NCBI GenBank assembly: GCA_040902655.1
Contig: JBBDWV010000044.1
Span: forward strand, 26,297 to 90,296
Reading direction: 5' to 3'
DNA length: 64,000 bases
Source of the DNA: Mycobacteriales bacterium
Lineage (GTDB): Bacteria > Actinomycetota > Actinomycetes > Mycobacteriales > SCTD01
The notes beneath the pieces were generated by a model. It was given only the letters and a program-made list of their open reading frames with translations. It was not told the origin of the DNA and searched no databases. A program made the translations under genes and the position numbers. This document shows, in pieces, positions 1-8,099 of the stretch; position 1 is the first letter of the stretch, and the number at the start of each line of letters is the position of its first letter.

Positions 1-4
1 CACG

Positions 5-556
5 ATGACCAGAGTTGTCCAGCGGGCCTTGAGCGGCATCGCCATCACGATGAACGTGCTCGCCGGTGCGATGCTGCTGTACCTGATCCTCAGCGCGGCT
101 GTCGACGTCGTCGTCCGTGCCCTCACCGGACGTGGAATTCCCGGCTCCATCGAGTACGGGGAGGTCGCCCTGGTGATGCTGGCCTTCCTCAGTCTGGCCC
201 GCACGCAGCAGAAGGACGGGCACGTGACGGTCGACCTCCTCACCAGCCGGCTGCCCCGGCGGACGGCCGCCGGTCTGGAACTGGTGGGCATGTCCGTGGC
301 CCTGGTGTTCCTGATCTGGATGACCTGGGCGAGCTACGAGCAGGCGGTCGTGTCGGTCGCGCGCGGCGAGTACCGGTTCGGGACGGTGAGCGCTCCGGTA
401 TGGCCGGCGCGTGTCGCGATCGCGGCCAGCCTGGCGGCCCTGGTCGGCGTCATCGCCGTCCACCTGGTGCGGCTGTTCCTCGAGCTTCGCGGGCGGTCGG
501 GCAGGGCTGCCGACCTGGAGCCGCCGCCACTGCATGCGGACGAGAAGGCGCTGTGA
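5..556 (+). CDS. dctQ: TRAP transporter small permease (DctQ type)
   Basis: 183-residue membrane protein that should form the small membrane subunit of a tripartite ATP-independent periplasmic (TRAP) transporter for organic acids. Four hydrophobic segments are visible at about residues 15-38, 50-66, 88-108 and 136-158. The stretch VDVVVRALTGRGIPGSIEYGE, followed by a short loop with QKDGHVTVDLL, is typical of DctQ proteins. The gene lies 53 bases upstream of the large permease. No substrate-binding protein is seen, but the gene begins at the window edge, so it may lie just outside. The substrate cannot be read from the sequence. The catabolic neighbours suggest a carboxylate. Confidence 0.88.
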   Translation: MTRVVQRALSGIAITMNVLAGAMLLYLILSAAVDVVVRALTGRGIPGSIEYGEVALVMLAFLSLARTQQKDGHVTVDLLTSRLPRRTAAGLELVGMSVALVFLIWMTWASYEQAVVSVARGEYRFGTVSAPVWPARVAIAASLAALVGVIAVHLVRLFLELRGRSGRAADLEPPPLHADEKAL

Positions 557-609
557 CCGTGGCCGCCCGCCGCCAGAACCACCACTGAGAAAGCGACAGA
601 GAAAACAAC

Positions 610-2016
610 ATGGACCCGATCGCAGCCACCGTCATCGCCTTCGTGGTGCTGTTGGCCTTTCTTGCGTGCCGCGTGCCCGTCGCTATCGGTCTGCTCGCCA
701 GCGGCGCCCTGGGCTTGTTCCTGCTCCGCGGGTTCAGCTTCGCCGAGGGGACCCTCGGGCGACTGCCTTACCAGACACCTTCCCGGTACGTGCTGGTCGT
801 GATCCCGCTGTTCATCGCGATGGGCGTGTTCGCCAAGCACGGAAGCCTCGCCGAGGACGCCTTCGCGGCGGCGAAGCCGCTGCTGCGCAAGGTGCCCGGC
901 GGGCTGGGCATCGCCACCATCGCCAGTTGTGCCGGCTTCGGGGCGATCAGCGGTTCCAGCGTCGCGACCGTGGCGTCGGTGGGACCGATCGCCGTCCGCG
1001 AGATGAAGTCGGAGGGCTACCAGACGTCCTTCGCGGCCGGGATCGTCGGCGCGGCGGGCACGCTGGGCGTGATGATCCCGCCCAGCATCGCGCTGGTGCT
1101 GTACGGCATCATCACCGGGGAGTCGATCGGCCTGTTGCTGATAGCCGGGATCGTGCCCGGCCTGGTCACCGCAGCGTTCTACTCGGTGGCGATCGTCGGT
1201 CGCGTGCTCGTGAACCCGAGTGTCGGCGGCCGGACGCACCGGCGTGGCCGGAGCGGCGCGGTGACCGAGCATGATTCGTCGCCGGCCGACGTCCGAGCCA
1301 GCTCCGGTAGCGGCTCGACGGCCGTTGCGGTCGTGCCCCGTCTGGGCCTCGCCCAGTTGCTCAGCCTGTCCCGCATCGTCGTGCTCTTCCTCGTCGTCAT
1401 GGGCGGCATCTACCTGGGGGTGATGACCACCAGTGAGGCCGCCGCCGTGGGCGCCTCGCTCGCTCTGCTGTTCCTGCTCTATGACGCCTGGCGGGAGCGG
1501 CCGGGCATCTGGCGCACGGTGTCCAGCGCCTTCGGTGAGGCCATCAGCCTGACCAGCATGGTGTTCGCGCTCCTCATCGGTTCGGCCATCTTCACGCTCT
1601 TCATCGTCACGGCCGGCATTCCGGCGACCTTCACCACGTGGGCGACTGGGCTGACGCTGCCGGCGTGGCTGGTGGTGGCGGTGCTGCTGCTCGCCTTCGT
1701 GCCGCTCGGCATGTTCCTGGATCCGATCTCGATGCTGCTCATCGGCGTCCCGCTCACCTACCCCGTAGTGATGGCGCTGGGGTACGACGGGATCTGGTAC
1801 GGCATCCTCATCGTCAAGATGGTGGAGCTGGCGCTGATCACCCCGCCGGTCGGGCTCAACCCCTACGTCGTCGCCGGTTCGTGCGAAGGGGTGACCGTGT
1901 CGCAGGCATTCCGTGGCGCGTCGTGGTTCTTCGCGCTCGAGCTCGCCACGATCGCGATGTTCTTCGCCTTTCCCGGTCTGGTCACCTGGCTGCCGGAGCT
2001 GGTCGGAAGCCGCTGA
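610..2016 (+). CDS. dctM: TRAP transporter large permease (DctM type)
   Basis: 468-residue polytopic membrane protein, the 12-segment transport channel of a TRAP system. Family marks include PLFIAMGVFAKHG near residue 60, the SGSSVATVASVG region near 117, and MIPPSIALVLYG and ITPPVGLNPYVV in the two repeat halves. It is somewhat longer than usual (about 425-430) because of a hydrophilic insertion around residues 200-245, rich in Arg, Ser and Gly, between the halves. It pairs with the DctQ gene directly upstream. Its stop is 7 bases from the convergent flavodoxin-like gene, and no obvious terminator hairpin lies between. Confidence 0.93.
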   Translation: MDPIAATVIAFVVLLAFLACRVPVAIGLLASGALGLFLLRGFSFAEGTLGRLPYQTPSRYVLVVIPLFIAMGVFAKHGSLAEDAFAAAKPLLRKVPGGLGIATIASCAGFGAISGSSVATVASVGPIAVREMKSEGYQTSFAAGIVGAAGTLGVMIPPSIALVLYGIITGESIGLLLIAGIVPGLVTAAFYSVAIVGRVLVNPSVGGRTHRRGRSGAVTEHDSSPADVRASSGSGSTAVAVVPRLGLAQLLSLSRIVVLFLVVMGGIYLGVMTTSEAAAVGASLALLFLLYDAWRERPGIWRTVSSAFGEAISLTSMVFALLIGSAIFTLFIVTAGIPATFTTWATGLTLPAWLVVAVLLLAFVPLGMFLDPISMLLIGVPLTYPVVMALGYDGIWYGILIVKMVELALITPPVGLNPYVVAGSCEGVTVSQAFRGASWFFALELATIAMFFAFPGLVTWLPELVGSR

Positions 2017-2023
2017 CGCCAGG

Positions 2024-2572
2024 TCACACCAGCGGTTCCAGCCCTCGCAGCGAGACCGACGTACGTACTGCGGCGGTCAGGTCGACCAGTGCCGTGCCGT
2101 GCGTCCGGGCGAGCTCCTCGGCCCCAGGGGCGAGGCCCTTGTCCTCGGTGAAGTCCTTGTGGTCGAGGTAGAGGGCGGGCGACAGGGTCTGCGCCGCGAA
2201 GAAGGTGGCGAGCACGGCCCGGAGCCCGTCCGTCGCGAGGAAGTGGTGCCCGCTCGCGCCGGTCATGACGAGCGCGGTCGCCTTGCCGCGCAGCGGTGCG
2301 GTGCCCTCCCCGTGCCTGCCGCGCTCGGTACGCTCGAGCAGCTGCTTGAGGTGTGCGCTGTAGCTGGCCCGGTACACCGGGCTGCCGAACACCACGGCGT
2401 CCGCGCCGTCCATGAGGGCGGTCACCTCCTCGAGCGAGGCGTCAGCCAGCTCGACGAGGCGTGTCGTGGCGCCTGCCGCTTCCGCCCCGGCGAGCATGGC
2501 AGACAGGGCGGTGGCGGTCCGGCCTCCCGGCTGGGGACTCGCCACGACACCCACGATCGTCAGGTCCTGCAA
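2024..2572 (-). CDS. NAD(P)H-dependent FMN reductase-like flavoprotein
   Basis: 182-residue flavodoxin-fold protein of the NADPH-dependent FMN reductase family (SsuE/MsuE-like). The phosphate-binding loop SPQPGGRTATAL is at residues 12-23, GSPVYRASYSAHLKQLLER at 63-81, and MTGASGHHF at about 103-111. Such enzymes supply reduced FMN to two-component flavin monooxygenases. That fits the RutA/SfnG-like monooxygenase and the second flavin reductase encoded nearby. It is divergent neither from dctM (convergent) nor from the AraC gene (same strand, 61 bases upstream of its start), so it may be in the AraC regulator's unit. Confidence 0.85.
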   Translation of the reverse strand: MQDLTIVGVVASPQPGGRTATALSAMLAGAEAAGATTRLVELADASLEEVTALMDGADAVVFGSPVYRASYSAHLKQLLERTERGRHGEGTAPLRGKATALVMTGASGHHFLATDGLRAVLATFFAAQTLSPALYLDHKDFTEDKGLAPGAEELARTHGTALVDLTAAVRTSVSLRGLEPLV

Positions 2573-2633
2573 GATGGTGGCCTCCTGATGTGATCCTGCT
2601 GCCCGTACCCGGGAGGCGGCGCGGGGCGTCGAC

Positions 2634-3686
2634 TCAGCTGCGCAGGGTCGCGCTCGGCAGCTCGCCGAAGCGGTCCCGGTACTGCTGCGCGAACCTGCTC
2701 GGGTGGAAGAACCCCCACTTCATCGCGACATCGGTGACCCGCACCTCGCCGGCGTCGCTGCGGAGCAACTCGGCGCGCACGTGGTCCAGGCGCAGCCGCC
2801 GAAGGTAGCTCATCGGGCTCTCGCCCAACGCCTGCTGGAAGGAGGCATGCAGGCTCCGGACGCTCATGCAGCCGACCCGGGCCAGCTCCTGCGGCGTCAG
2901 CGGCTCGTCGGCGTTCGCCTTCATGTACTCCACCACCGGAGCGAGTCGACCCAGACGTACCGTGTCCGGTGGCGACAGCAGGGTGTCGGAGTGCTGGTGC
3001 CGGCCGGCGTGGAGAAGCTGGGTCATGACGAAGGCCTCGAGCTGTTCACGCGCGAGCGGCATCTCGGCCAGGCCACCGGGGCGGTTGAGCTCCTCGGCCA
3101 GGAACCGGACCGAGCTGAGCAGGCTGCGACCGGTCGGGGTGGTGAGGTCGAGACCGAAAGCGAAGTCGAGCACGTCGGTGACCGGCTGTCCCAGCAGTTC
3201 GCCGAGGTGGCCCTCCAGGCTCGCCCGAGGAATCTTCAGGATGAGCTGTTCCGCGTCGGGACGCCACCGCACCGTGTTGCGCTGGATCGGGCTCAGGACG
3301 ACGCCGCTCTGGTCGCCGACGGTGCGCTCCCGTCCGCCGTCGGTCCGGTCGGCGTACGTCTGTCCGGCAGTGGTGAGGTTGATGTGGTAGCAGTTCTCCG
3401 TCGCCGGCATGACCAGCTCGGTCCAGGCGTGGTAGGTCAGGTAGCCCAGCGTGAAGTGGTGGTCGGAGACGGCGTTCAGCGTCATGTCGACCCGGTCCTG
3501 CGCGGCGGTCAGGTCGTGCGGTAGGTACACGCGGGTGACCGCATCACGCGCCTCCTCGAGGCTGTTCGTGCCCAGGACGGGGAAGCGGGAGAGCGGGCGG
3601 TCGCCGGGCAACCGCGTCGCGACGGTCCTCGCGGCCTCGCCCGGCCTGCCGAGCATCTCCGTGGCGCTCGCTGTGACATCCGGCAC
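2634..3686 (-). CDS. AraC-family transcriptional regulator
   Basis: AraC/XylS regulator. The N-terminal part resembles the cupin-like AraC-binding domain (PF14525 type) that senses aromatic or carboxylic effectors. The C-terminal roughly 100 residues carry two helix-turn-helix motifs (LTPQELARVGCMSVRSLHASFQ and VTDVAMKWGFFHPSRFAQQYRDRFG). The open frame extends upstream to an ATG at 3788, but the first residues there look non-coding. I prefer the GTG at 3686 (MPDVTAS), leaving 350 residues. The start is uncertain because no strong Shine-Dalgarno sequence precedes either site. The effector is unknown. It may control the FMN reductase, ribBA or the upstream TRAP genes. Confidence 0.85.
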   Translation of the reverse strand: MPDVTASATEMLGRPGEAARTVATRLPGDRPLSRFPVLGTNSLEEARDAVTRVYLPHDLTAAQDRVDMTLNAVSDHHFTLGYLTYHAWTELVMPATENCYHINLTTAGQTYADRTDGGRERTVGDQSGVVLSPIQRNTVRWRPDAEQLILKIPRASLEGHLGELLGQPVTDVLDFAFGLDLTTPTGRSLLSSVRFLAEELNRPGGLAEMPLAREQLEAFVMTQLLHAGRHQHSDTLLSPPDTVRLGRLAPVVEYMKANADEPLTPQELARVGCMSVRSLHASFQQALGESPMSYLRRLRLDHVRAELLRSDAGEVRVTDVAMKWGFFHPSRFAQQYRDRFGELPSATLRS

Positions 3687-3828
3687 AGCATGACCGTAGC
3701 GGCGCCGCTGCGGCACCTCCAGCCGAGGAGTGCAGCCGACTATCCAGTGAGCGCGGCAACCGGCCCGAGATCGGCGCTGCGCGGCCACTGTTGTTCGCTG
3801 CGCGGCTAGTGGGCGCCGCGTCCGCTCT

Positions 3829-3856
3829 CTAGCGTCGCGGTGTGGCTTGCGCCACA
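3829..3856 (+). promoter_or_regulatory. Putative -10 box plus palindromic operator upstream of ribBA
   Basis: CTAGCGTC at 3829-3836 contains TAGCGT, a good actinobacterial -10 box. It is followed at 3841-3856 by a perfect palindrome, TGTGGC-TTGC-GCCACA. The same arrangement (TAGCGTC, then TGTTGC-GTGC-GCCACA) recurs at 5499-5536 in front of the flavin reductase gene. The spacing differs by ten bases, about one helical turn. A site downstream of the -10 box suits a repressor. The binding protein is unknown. The GntR-type domain of the downstream flavin reductase is a candidate (inference). Confidence 0.6.
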
Positions 3857-3875
3857 GCTGCGCTGAGGAGGTTTC

Positions 3876-3977
3876 ATGACGGCGGCTGAGTTCGACGCCC
3901 GGATCCGGGCGGTCACCGGCGAGGCGAGTCAGGGGTTTCGGCCTGCGGCCGGGACGCCCGGCCGGGGCCGGACATGA
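3876..3977 (+). CDS. 33-residue leader-like ORF overlapping ribBA
   Basis: A short open frame starting at an ATG three bases after a strong Shine-Dalgarno sequence (GAGGAGGT at 3865-3872) and ending in a TGA that overlaps the ribBA ATG (ATGA at 3974-3977). It encodes a 33-residue peptide beginning MTAAEFDARIRAV, with no recognised domain. ribBA itself has no ribosome-binding site other than through this frame, so translational coupling is likely. It could instead be an N-terminal remnant of a larger gene. That it is translated is inferred from the ribosome-binding site and the overlap. Confidence 0.45.
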   Translation: MTAAEFDARIRAVTGEASQGFRPAAGTPGRGRT

Positions 3978-5287
3978 CGGGGCGACGGTCGCCCGCGGAG
4001 GCCGTCCAGCACGCGATCGCCGCGCTGGCGGCAGGCGGCATGGTGGTGGTCGTCGACGACGCCGACCGCGAGGACGAGGGCGACCTGGTCGTCGCTGCCG
4101 AGCTGGTCACCGACCAGCAGGTGGCCTTCATGGTGCGGTACGGGACGGGGATCGTCTGTACTCCGATGTCCGCTCAGCGTGCTGACGAGCTGCGCCTCCC
4201 GCCGATGGTCACCGAGAACACCGATGCCCACGGCACGGCGTTCACCGTGACGGTCGACCACGTCGGCACCGGGACCGGTGTCTCCGCCGTGGACCGCGCG
4301 GCGACCATCCGCGCCCTGGCGAATCCGGCTACCTCACCCGGGGAGCTCCGGCGGCCGGGACACGTCTTCCCGCTCCGGGGGCGGAACGGCGGGGTCCTGG
4401 CCCGGGCCGGCCACACGGAGGCTGCTGTCGACCTGACCACCATGGCCGGCCTGTCCGGCGTCGGTGTCATCACGGAGATCACTGCAGACGACGGCACCAT
4501 GCCCAGCGGCGCGAGCGTGGCTGCCTTCGCCCGGAAGCACAGGCTTCCGCTCCTGGCGATCGCCGATCTCGTCCGGTACCGGCGCGCCACCGAGCGCTTG
4601 GTGGAGCAGGTGGCGACCTCGGCGATGCCGACCGCCTTCGGAGCCTTCCGCGCCGTCGCCTACCGCTCCAGGCTCGACGGCAGCGAGCACCTGGCCCTGG
4701 TGATGGGAGATGTCGCCGAGGCCGGCCGTTCCGTTGCCGGGGCGCTCGTGCGTGTCCACAGCGAGTGCCTGACCGGCGACATCCTCGGCTCGCTGCGCTG
4801 CGACTGCGGCGGGCAGTTGGAACAGGCACTGCGAGCCGTCGCTGCCGAGGGCTGCGGCGCAGTCGTTTACCTGAGGGGGCATGAAGGCCGGGGTATCGGC
4901 CTGGGACACAAGATCCGCGCGTATGCCCTGCAGGAGCAGGGGCTGGACACTGTCGACGCCAACACCGCGCAGGGCCTCCCGGCAGATTCGCGCAGCTATG
5001 GCGTCGGCGCGCAGATACTCGGAGACCTGGGCATCAACCGCCTGCGCCTCATCACGAACAATCCCGCCAAGTTCGGCGGTCTGGAAGGCTACGGGCTCAC
5101 CGTTGTCGGACGGGTGGCGCTGCCGGTGGTCGAGACGCCGCACAACGTGCGGTACCTGCGGACCAAACGCGAGCGCATGGGGCACGAGCTGGACGTCACC
5201 GGCTCCGGGTCCCTGCCGAGTGCCTCGCCGGGATCGGTTCGACGGTGCACGTCGGACGCCGCTGTCGCCCTGACGCCATCGCCCTGA
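3974..5287 (+). CDS. ribBA: Bifunctional 3,4-DHBP synthase / GTP cyclohydrolase II
   Basis: 437-residue riboflavin enzyme with both starting activities: ribulose-5-phosphate to 3,4-dihydroxy-2-butanone-4-phosphate, and GTP to the pyrimidine precursor. The DHBP synthase domain spans residues 5-205, with the acidic metal site DDADREDEGDLV at 28-39. The GTP cyclohydrolase II domain follows (about 215-410). Its zinc cysteines are C265, C276 and C278 in ECLTGDILGSLRCDC, and GHEGRGIGL is downstream. No other rib genes are nearby. With two flavin reductases and a flavin monooxygenase in the neighbourhood, this copy probably boosts flavin supply for catabolism. I see no FMN riboswitch in the leader. 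A palindromic site lies upstream instead. Confidence 0.95.
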   Translation: MTGRRSPAEAVQHAIAALAAGGMVVVVDDADREDEGDLVVAAELVTDQQVAFMVRYGTGIVCTPMSAQRADELRLPPMVTENTDAHGTAFTVTVDHVGTGTGVSAVDRAATIRALANPATSPGELRRPGHVFPLRGRNGGVLARAGHTEAAVDLTTMAGLSGVGVITEITADDGTMPSGASVAAFARKHRLPLLAIADLVRYRRATERLVEQVATSAMPTAFGAFRAVAYRSRLDGSEHLALVMGDVAEAGRSVAGALVRVHSECLTGDILGSLRCDCGGQLEQALRAVAAEGCGAVVYLRGHEGRGIGLGHKIRAYALQEQGLDTVDANTAQGLPADSRSYGVGAQILGDLGINRLRLITNNPAKFGGLEGYGLTVVGRVALPVVETPHNVRYLRTKRERMGHELDVTGSGSLPSASPGSVRRCTSDAAVALTPSP

Positions 5288-5445
5288 CGAGGTCGCTGAC
5301 GTGGTGCGGACAGCGGGTGTCGCTGACGGGATAGGCCCGGTGATGTGACCTTCCCTACGTTCCCAGGACCGCGGGAAGTTCCCACCGAGAACGCGACCGA
5401 CCGCTCTGGCCGTTCACGTTCCGGCCCTGACGACCGGAGGACGCA

Positions 5446-5502
5446 GTGACCTACCCCATGCACGAGGCCGACCAGCTGCAAGGGGGCTGCGACAACTCCT
5501 AG
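5446..5502 (+). CDS. Possible 18-residue leader peptide
   Basis: The gap between ribBA and the flavin reductase (5288-5568) holds one short frame. A GGAGG at 5436-5440 precedes GTG 5446, giving an 18-residue peptide (MTYPMHEADQLQGGCDNS) that stops at TAG 5500-5502, inside the putative -10 box. The earlier part of the gap has an inverted repeat TTCCC...GGGAA near 5354-5372. No homology is recognised. It may be a leader ORF or chance. Confidence 0.2.
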   Translation: MTYPMHEADQLQGGCDNS

Positions 5503-5536
5503 CGTCAAGGGGCAAGCAGGTGTTGCGTGCGCCACA
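5499..5536 (+). promoter_or_regulatory. Putative -10 box and operator upstream of the flavin reductase fusion
   Basis: CTAGCGTC at 5499-5506 is followed at 5521-5536 by TGTTGC-GTGC-GCCACA, a near-perfect copy of the palindrome that precedes ribBA (one mismatch between half-sites). The start codon at 5569 has a good Shine-Dalgarno sequence (GGAAGGAGAG), so the site falls in the 5' untranslated leader, where repressor binding would block transcription. The shared site suggests one regulator for both genes. Confidence 0.55.
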
Positions 5537-5568
5537 GCGCACCGATCAGCAGAGTGGAAGGAGAGGAG

Positions 5569-6711
5569 ATGACCGGAGTCGCCCACCCGCAGGCGAGCCT
5601 CGCACAGGAGGTCTTTCGGGACGTGATCGGCTGCTTCGCCAGCGGCGTCACCGTCATCACGACGACCTCGAACGGTGTCGACCACGGCACCACCGCCAGC
5701 GCCGTGTCCTCACTGTCCATGGACCCGCCGATGCTGTTGATCTGCCTCAACAAGACCAGCGAAACGCAGGCCGCCGTCCTGGAGTCGGGTGTCTTCGGAG
5801 TCAACATCCTCGCCGAGGGCCAGGGCGAGCTGGCCTACCGGTTCGCGAAGAAGGGGCAGGACAAGTTCGACGGCGTACCGGTCGTGCGCGGGGGACAGAC
5901 CGGTGTCCCGCTGCTCGAGGGCGCTCTGGCCCACCTCGAGTGCGAGGTGCAGGAGAGCGTGGCTGGCGGTACCCACACCGTCTTTCTGGCGCGGGTGGGA
6001 CAGGCTGTCGGCTTCGACGCAGCGCCCCTCACGTATTTCCGCGGACGCTTCGGGCGGCTGGAGAGCGCGCTGGACGAGGCCGCCTACCGTGAGCTGCGGA
6101 CCCGCGTCATCGAACGAAGGCTGCCCGTCGGGCAGACGTTGGATCCGGGCAGGCTCGCCACCGACCTCGGGGTGGACGCCCAGCGGGTCTTCTACGCGCT
6201 GACCAAGCTGTGTGCGGACGACCTCGTTGCACGGCAGGTCGACGGCTACACAGTCGAGCCCCTCACCGGGCCGGCCGCCGAGCAGCTGTTCGATGCCAGG
6301 TGCACGGTGCAGGTGGGGGTCGTCGAACAGACGGTCGGGACGGTAGTCGGCGATGCGCTCGACCTGCTGGACGCGCTCGCCACCGAGCTGGCGCAGATCG
6401 TCACCAGCAACTCCCCGGATCTTGCGACGTTCCTCCACACCTCCCACTCCTTCCACCGGCACCTGGTCGCGCTCGCCGGCTGCGCCCCGCTGAACGAGCT
6501 GTACGAACGCCTGGGCATCCCGGCGTTCTGGAACCGGATGATGGCCGACCGGCAGTGGTGGCGCGAGTTCGATGTTGTCCACCACACGGATCTGGTCCGC
6601 GCGTATCGGGCCGGGGACGTGACCGAGGCCAAGCGGCTGGTCTGTCAGCATCGAGACCAGGTCAAGGGCCTGGTGCGGGCGTTGATCAACCAAGCCGGCG
6701 GGGAGGTCTGA
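5569..6711 (+). CDS. Flavin reductase domain fused to a GntR/FCD-type regulatory domain
   Basis: 380-residue two-domain protein. Residues 1-160 are a flavin reductase-like FMN-binding domain (FRDVIGCFASGVTVITT, then TASAVSSLSMDPPMLLICLN), as in the HpaC/NtaB class that feeds reduced flavin to monooxygenases. Residues about 175-375 resemble a GntR-family regulator: a short winged-helix-like part (LRTRVIERRLPVGQTLDPG) and an FCD-like all-helical sensor domain with HSFHRHLVALAG and HHTDLVRAYRAGDVTEA. ATG 5569 is chosen because it has a strong ribosome-binding site. An upstream GTG (5527) lies inside the operator. The fusion may let flavin or redox state control its own promoter and ribBA (inference). 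Confidence 0.85.
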   Translation: MTGVAHPQASLAQEVFRDVIGCFASGVTVITTTSNGVDHGTTASAVSSLSMDPPMLLICLNKTSETQAAVLESGVFGVNILAEGQGELAYRFAKKGQDKFDGVPVVRGGQTGVPLLEGALAHLECEVQESVAGGTHTVFLARVGQAVGFDAAPLTYFRGRFGRLESALDEAAYRELRTRVIERRLPVGQTLDPGRLATDLGVDAQRVFYALTKLCADDLVARQVDGYTVEPLTGPAAEQLFDARCTVQVGVVEQTVGTVVGDALDLLDALATELAQIVTSNSPDLATFLHTSHSFHRHLVALAGCAPLNELYERLGIPAFWNRMMADRQWWREFDVVHHTDLVRAYRAGDVTEAKRLVCQHRDQVKGLVRALINQAGGEV

Positions 6712-6740
6712 CCGGGCCCGGAGGACGCCGGTGCCCAGGC

Positions 6741-7964
6741 CTAGATGACGCCGATGGCGGCGAGCTCGTCCAGGGCCCGCTCATCCAGCCCGAGCAGCTC
6801 GCCGTAGACCTCGGCGTTGTCCGCGCCCGCTCGGGGACGACCGGCCCAGCGGACCGAGCCCGGCGTGGCCGACAGCTTCGGCACCACACCCGGGCCCAGG
6901 ACGTCGCCACCTACTCGCTCGTCGAAGTGCGGCACGAGCATGTCCCGTGACTGGAACTGGCCATCCTGCACCACGTCGGCGATGGTGTTCACCGGACCGA
7001 CGACCACGCCGGCGTCCTCGAGGATCCGGGTGAGGGTGTCGGAGTCGTGCTGTCGCGCCCAGTCAGCGACGATGTCGTCGATCTCGTCCTGGTGGCGGCC
7101 GCGCGCCGTGTGCGAGTGGAAACGGGGGTCATCGACCAGCTCAGGACGGCCCATCGCGGTGCACAGCCGGCTGAAGACGCTGTTCTGGTTGGCGGCGATG
7201 ACCACCCAGCGCCCGTCCGCAGACTGGTACAGGTTGGACGGTGCGATCCCCGTGAGCCGGGTGCCCGAGGGCTCGCGCACGATCCCGCCGCGGTCGTAGT
7301 CCGGGATGCTCGACTCCATGAGGGCCAGGCAGGACTCGGTGAGCGCCACGTCGACCACCTGGCCCCTGCCGTCGCCTCGGCGGTCGCGGGCGAGCAGCGC
7401 CATCAGCACCCCTTGGGCGGCGAACATGCCGGCCAGCGAGTCCCCGATCGACAACGCCGGTCGCGGCGGAGGGCCTCCCGGGTAGCCGTTGAGGTAGCGC
7501 ATGCCGCTCACCGCCTCGGCCACCGACGCGTACCCGGGACGCCGGGAATCCGGGCCGGTCTGCCCGTAGCCCGACACTCGAGCCACGACCAGCTGCGGAT
7601 TGCGCTCACCGAGCAGCTTCGGGTCCAGGCCCCACTTCTCCAGAGTGCCGGGGCGGAAACTCTCCAGGAGAACGTCGGCCGTGTCGACGAGGCGCAGGAA
7701 CAGGTCTCGGCCCTCGGCGCAGCGCAGGTCCAGCGTGACACAGCGTTTGTTGCGCGCATGCACCGTCCAGAAGAAGTGGTGACCGTCCTGCTCGGCCTGA
7801 CCCCATTCGCGCAGGGGGTCCGGCGAACCCGGCGCCTCCACCTTGATGACGTCTGCCCCGTGGTCGGCGAGCAGTCGCCCGCAGAAGGGGCCGGCGATGA
7901 TCGAGCCGAGCTCGAGCACGCGCACACCGGTCAGGGCCGCAGGGGCGAGGTCGTCTGTGGACAC
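6741..7964 (-). CDS. Family III CoA-transferase (CaiB/BaiF)
   Basis: 407-residue class III CoA-transferase, moving CoA between an acyl-CoA donor and a carboxylic acid. Marks are VRVLELGSIIAGPFCGRLLADHGADVIKVE at the N-terminus, the RPGTLEKWGLDP region, GYGQTGPDSRRPGYASVAEA, and IGDSLAGM near residue 175, whose Asp should be the catalytic nucleophile. It resembles the other two CoA-transferases in this window, the one at 14299 most. It lies on the minus strand in tandem with the monooxygenase gene, which suggests it activates an acid arising in that pathway. The substrate is not predictable. Confidence 0.9.
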   Translation of the reverse strand: MSTDDLAPAALTGVRVLELGSIIAGPFCGRLLADHGADVIKVEAPGSPDPLREWGQAEQDGHHFFWTVHARNKRCVTLDLRCAEGRDLFLRLVDTADVLLESFRPGTLEKWGLDPKLLGERNPQLVVARVSGYGQTGPDSRRPGYASVAEAVSGMRYLNGYPGGPPPRPALSIGDSLAGMFAAQGVLMALLARDRRGDGRGQVVDVALTESCLALMESSIPDYDRGGIVREPSGTRLTGIAPSNLYQSADGRWVVIAANQNSVFSRLCTAMGRPELVDDPRFHSHTARGRHQDEIDDIVADWARQHDSDTLTRILEDAGVVVGPVNTIADVVQDGQFQSRDMLVPHFDERVGGDVLGPGVVPKLSATPGSVRWAGRPRAGADNAEVYGELLGLDERALDELAAIGVI

Positions 7965-8099
7965 GACGACGAAACTAGGAACCCTTCGCCCACCGGTCTA
8001 TCCGCGCGCTGCCCGGGACTGTCCGTCCTGCGCAGCTACCAGGGGCGGCTCGGCGGCGTCCGGTGGCACCCGGCGTCCCGGGTGCCTGTGCCGTCGGTG

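Noticed and set aside
3857..3973. FMN riboswitch upstream of ribBA.
   Set aside because: The leader is short and lacks the conserved RFN blocks. A palindromic site and a coupled leader frame are found instead.
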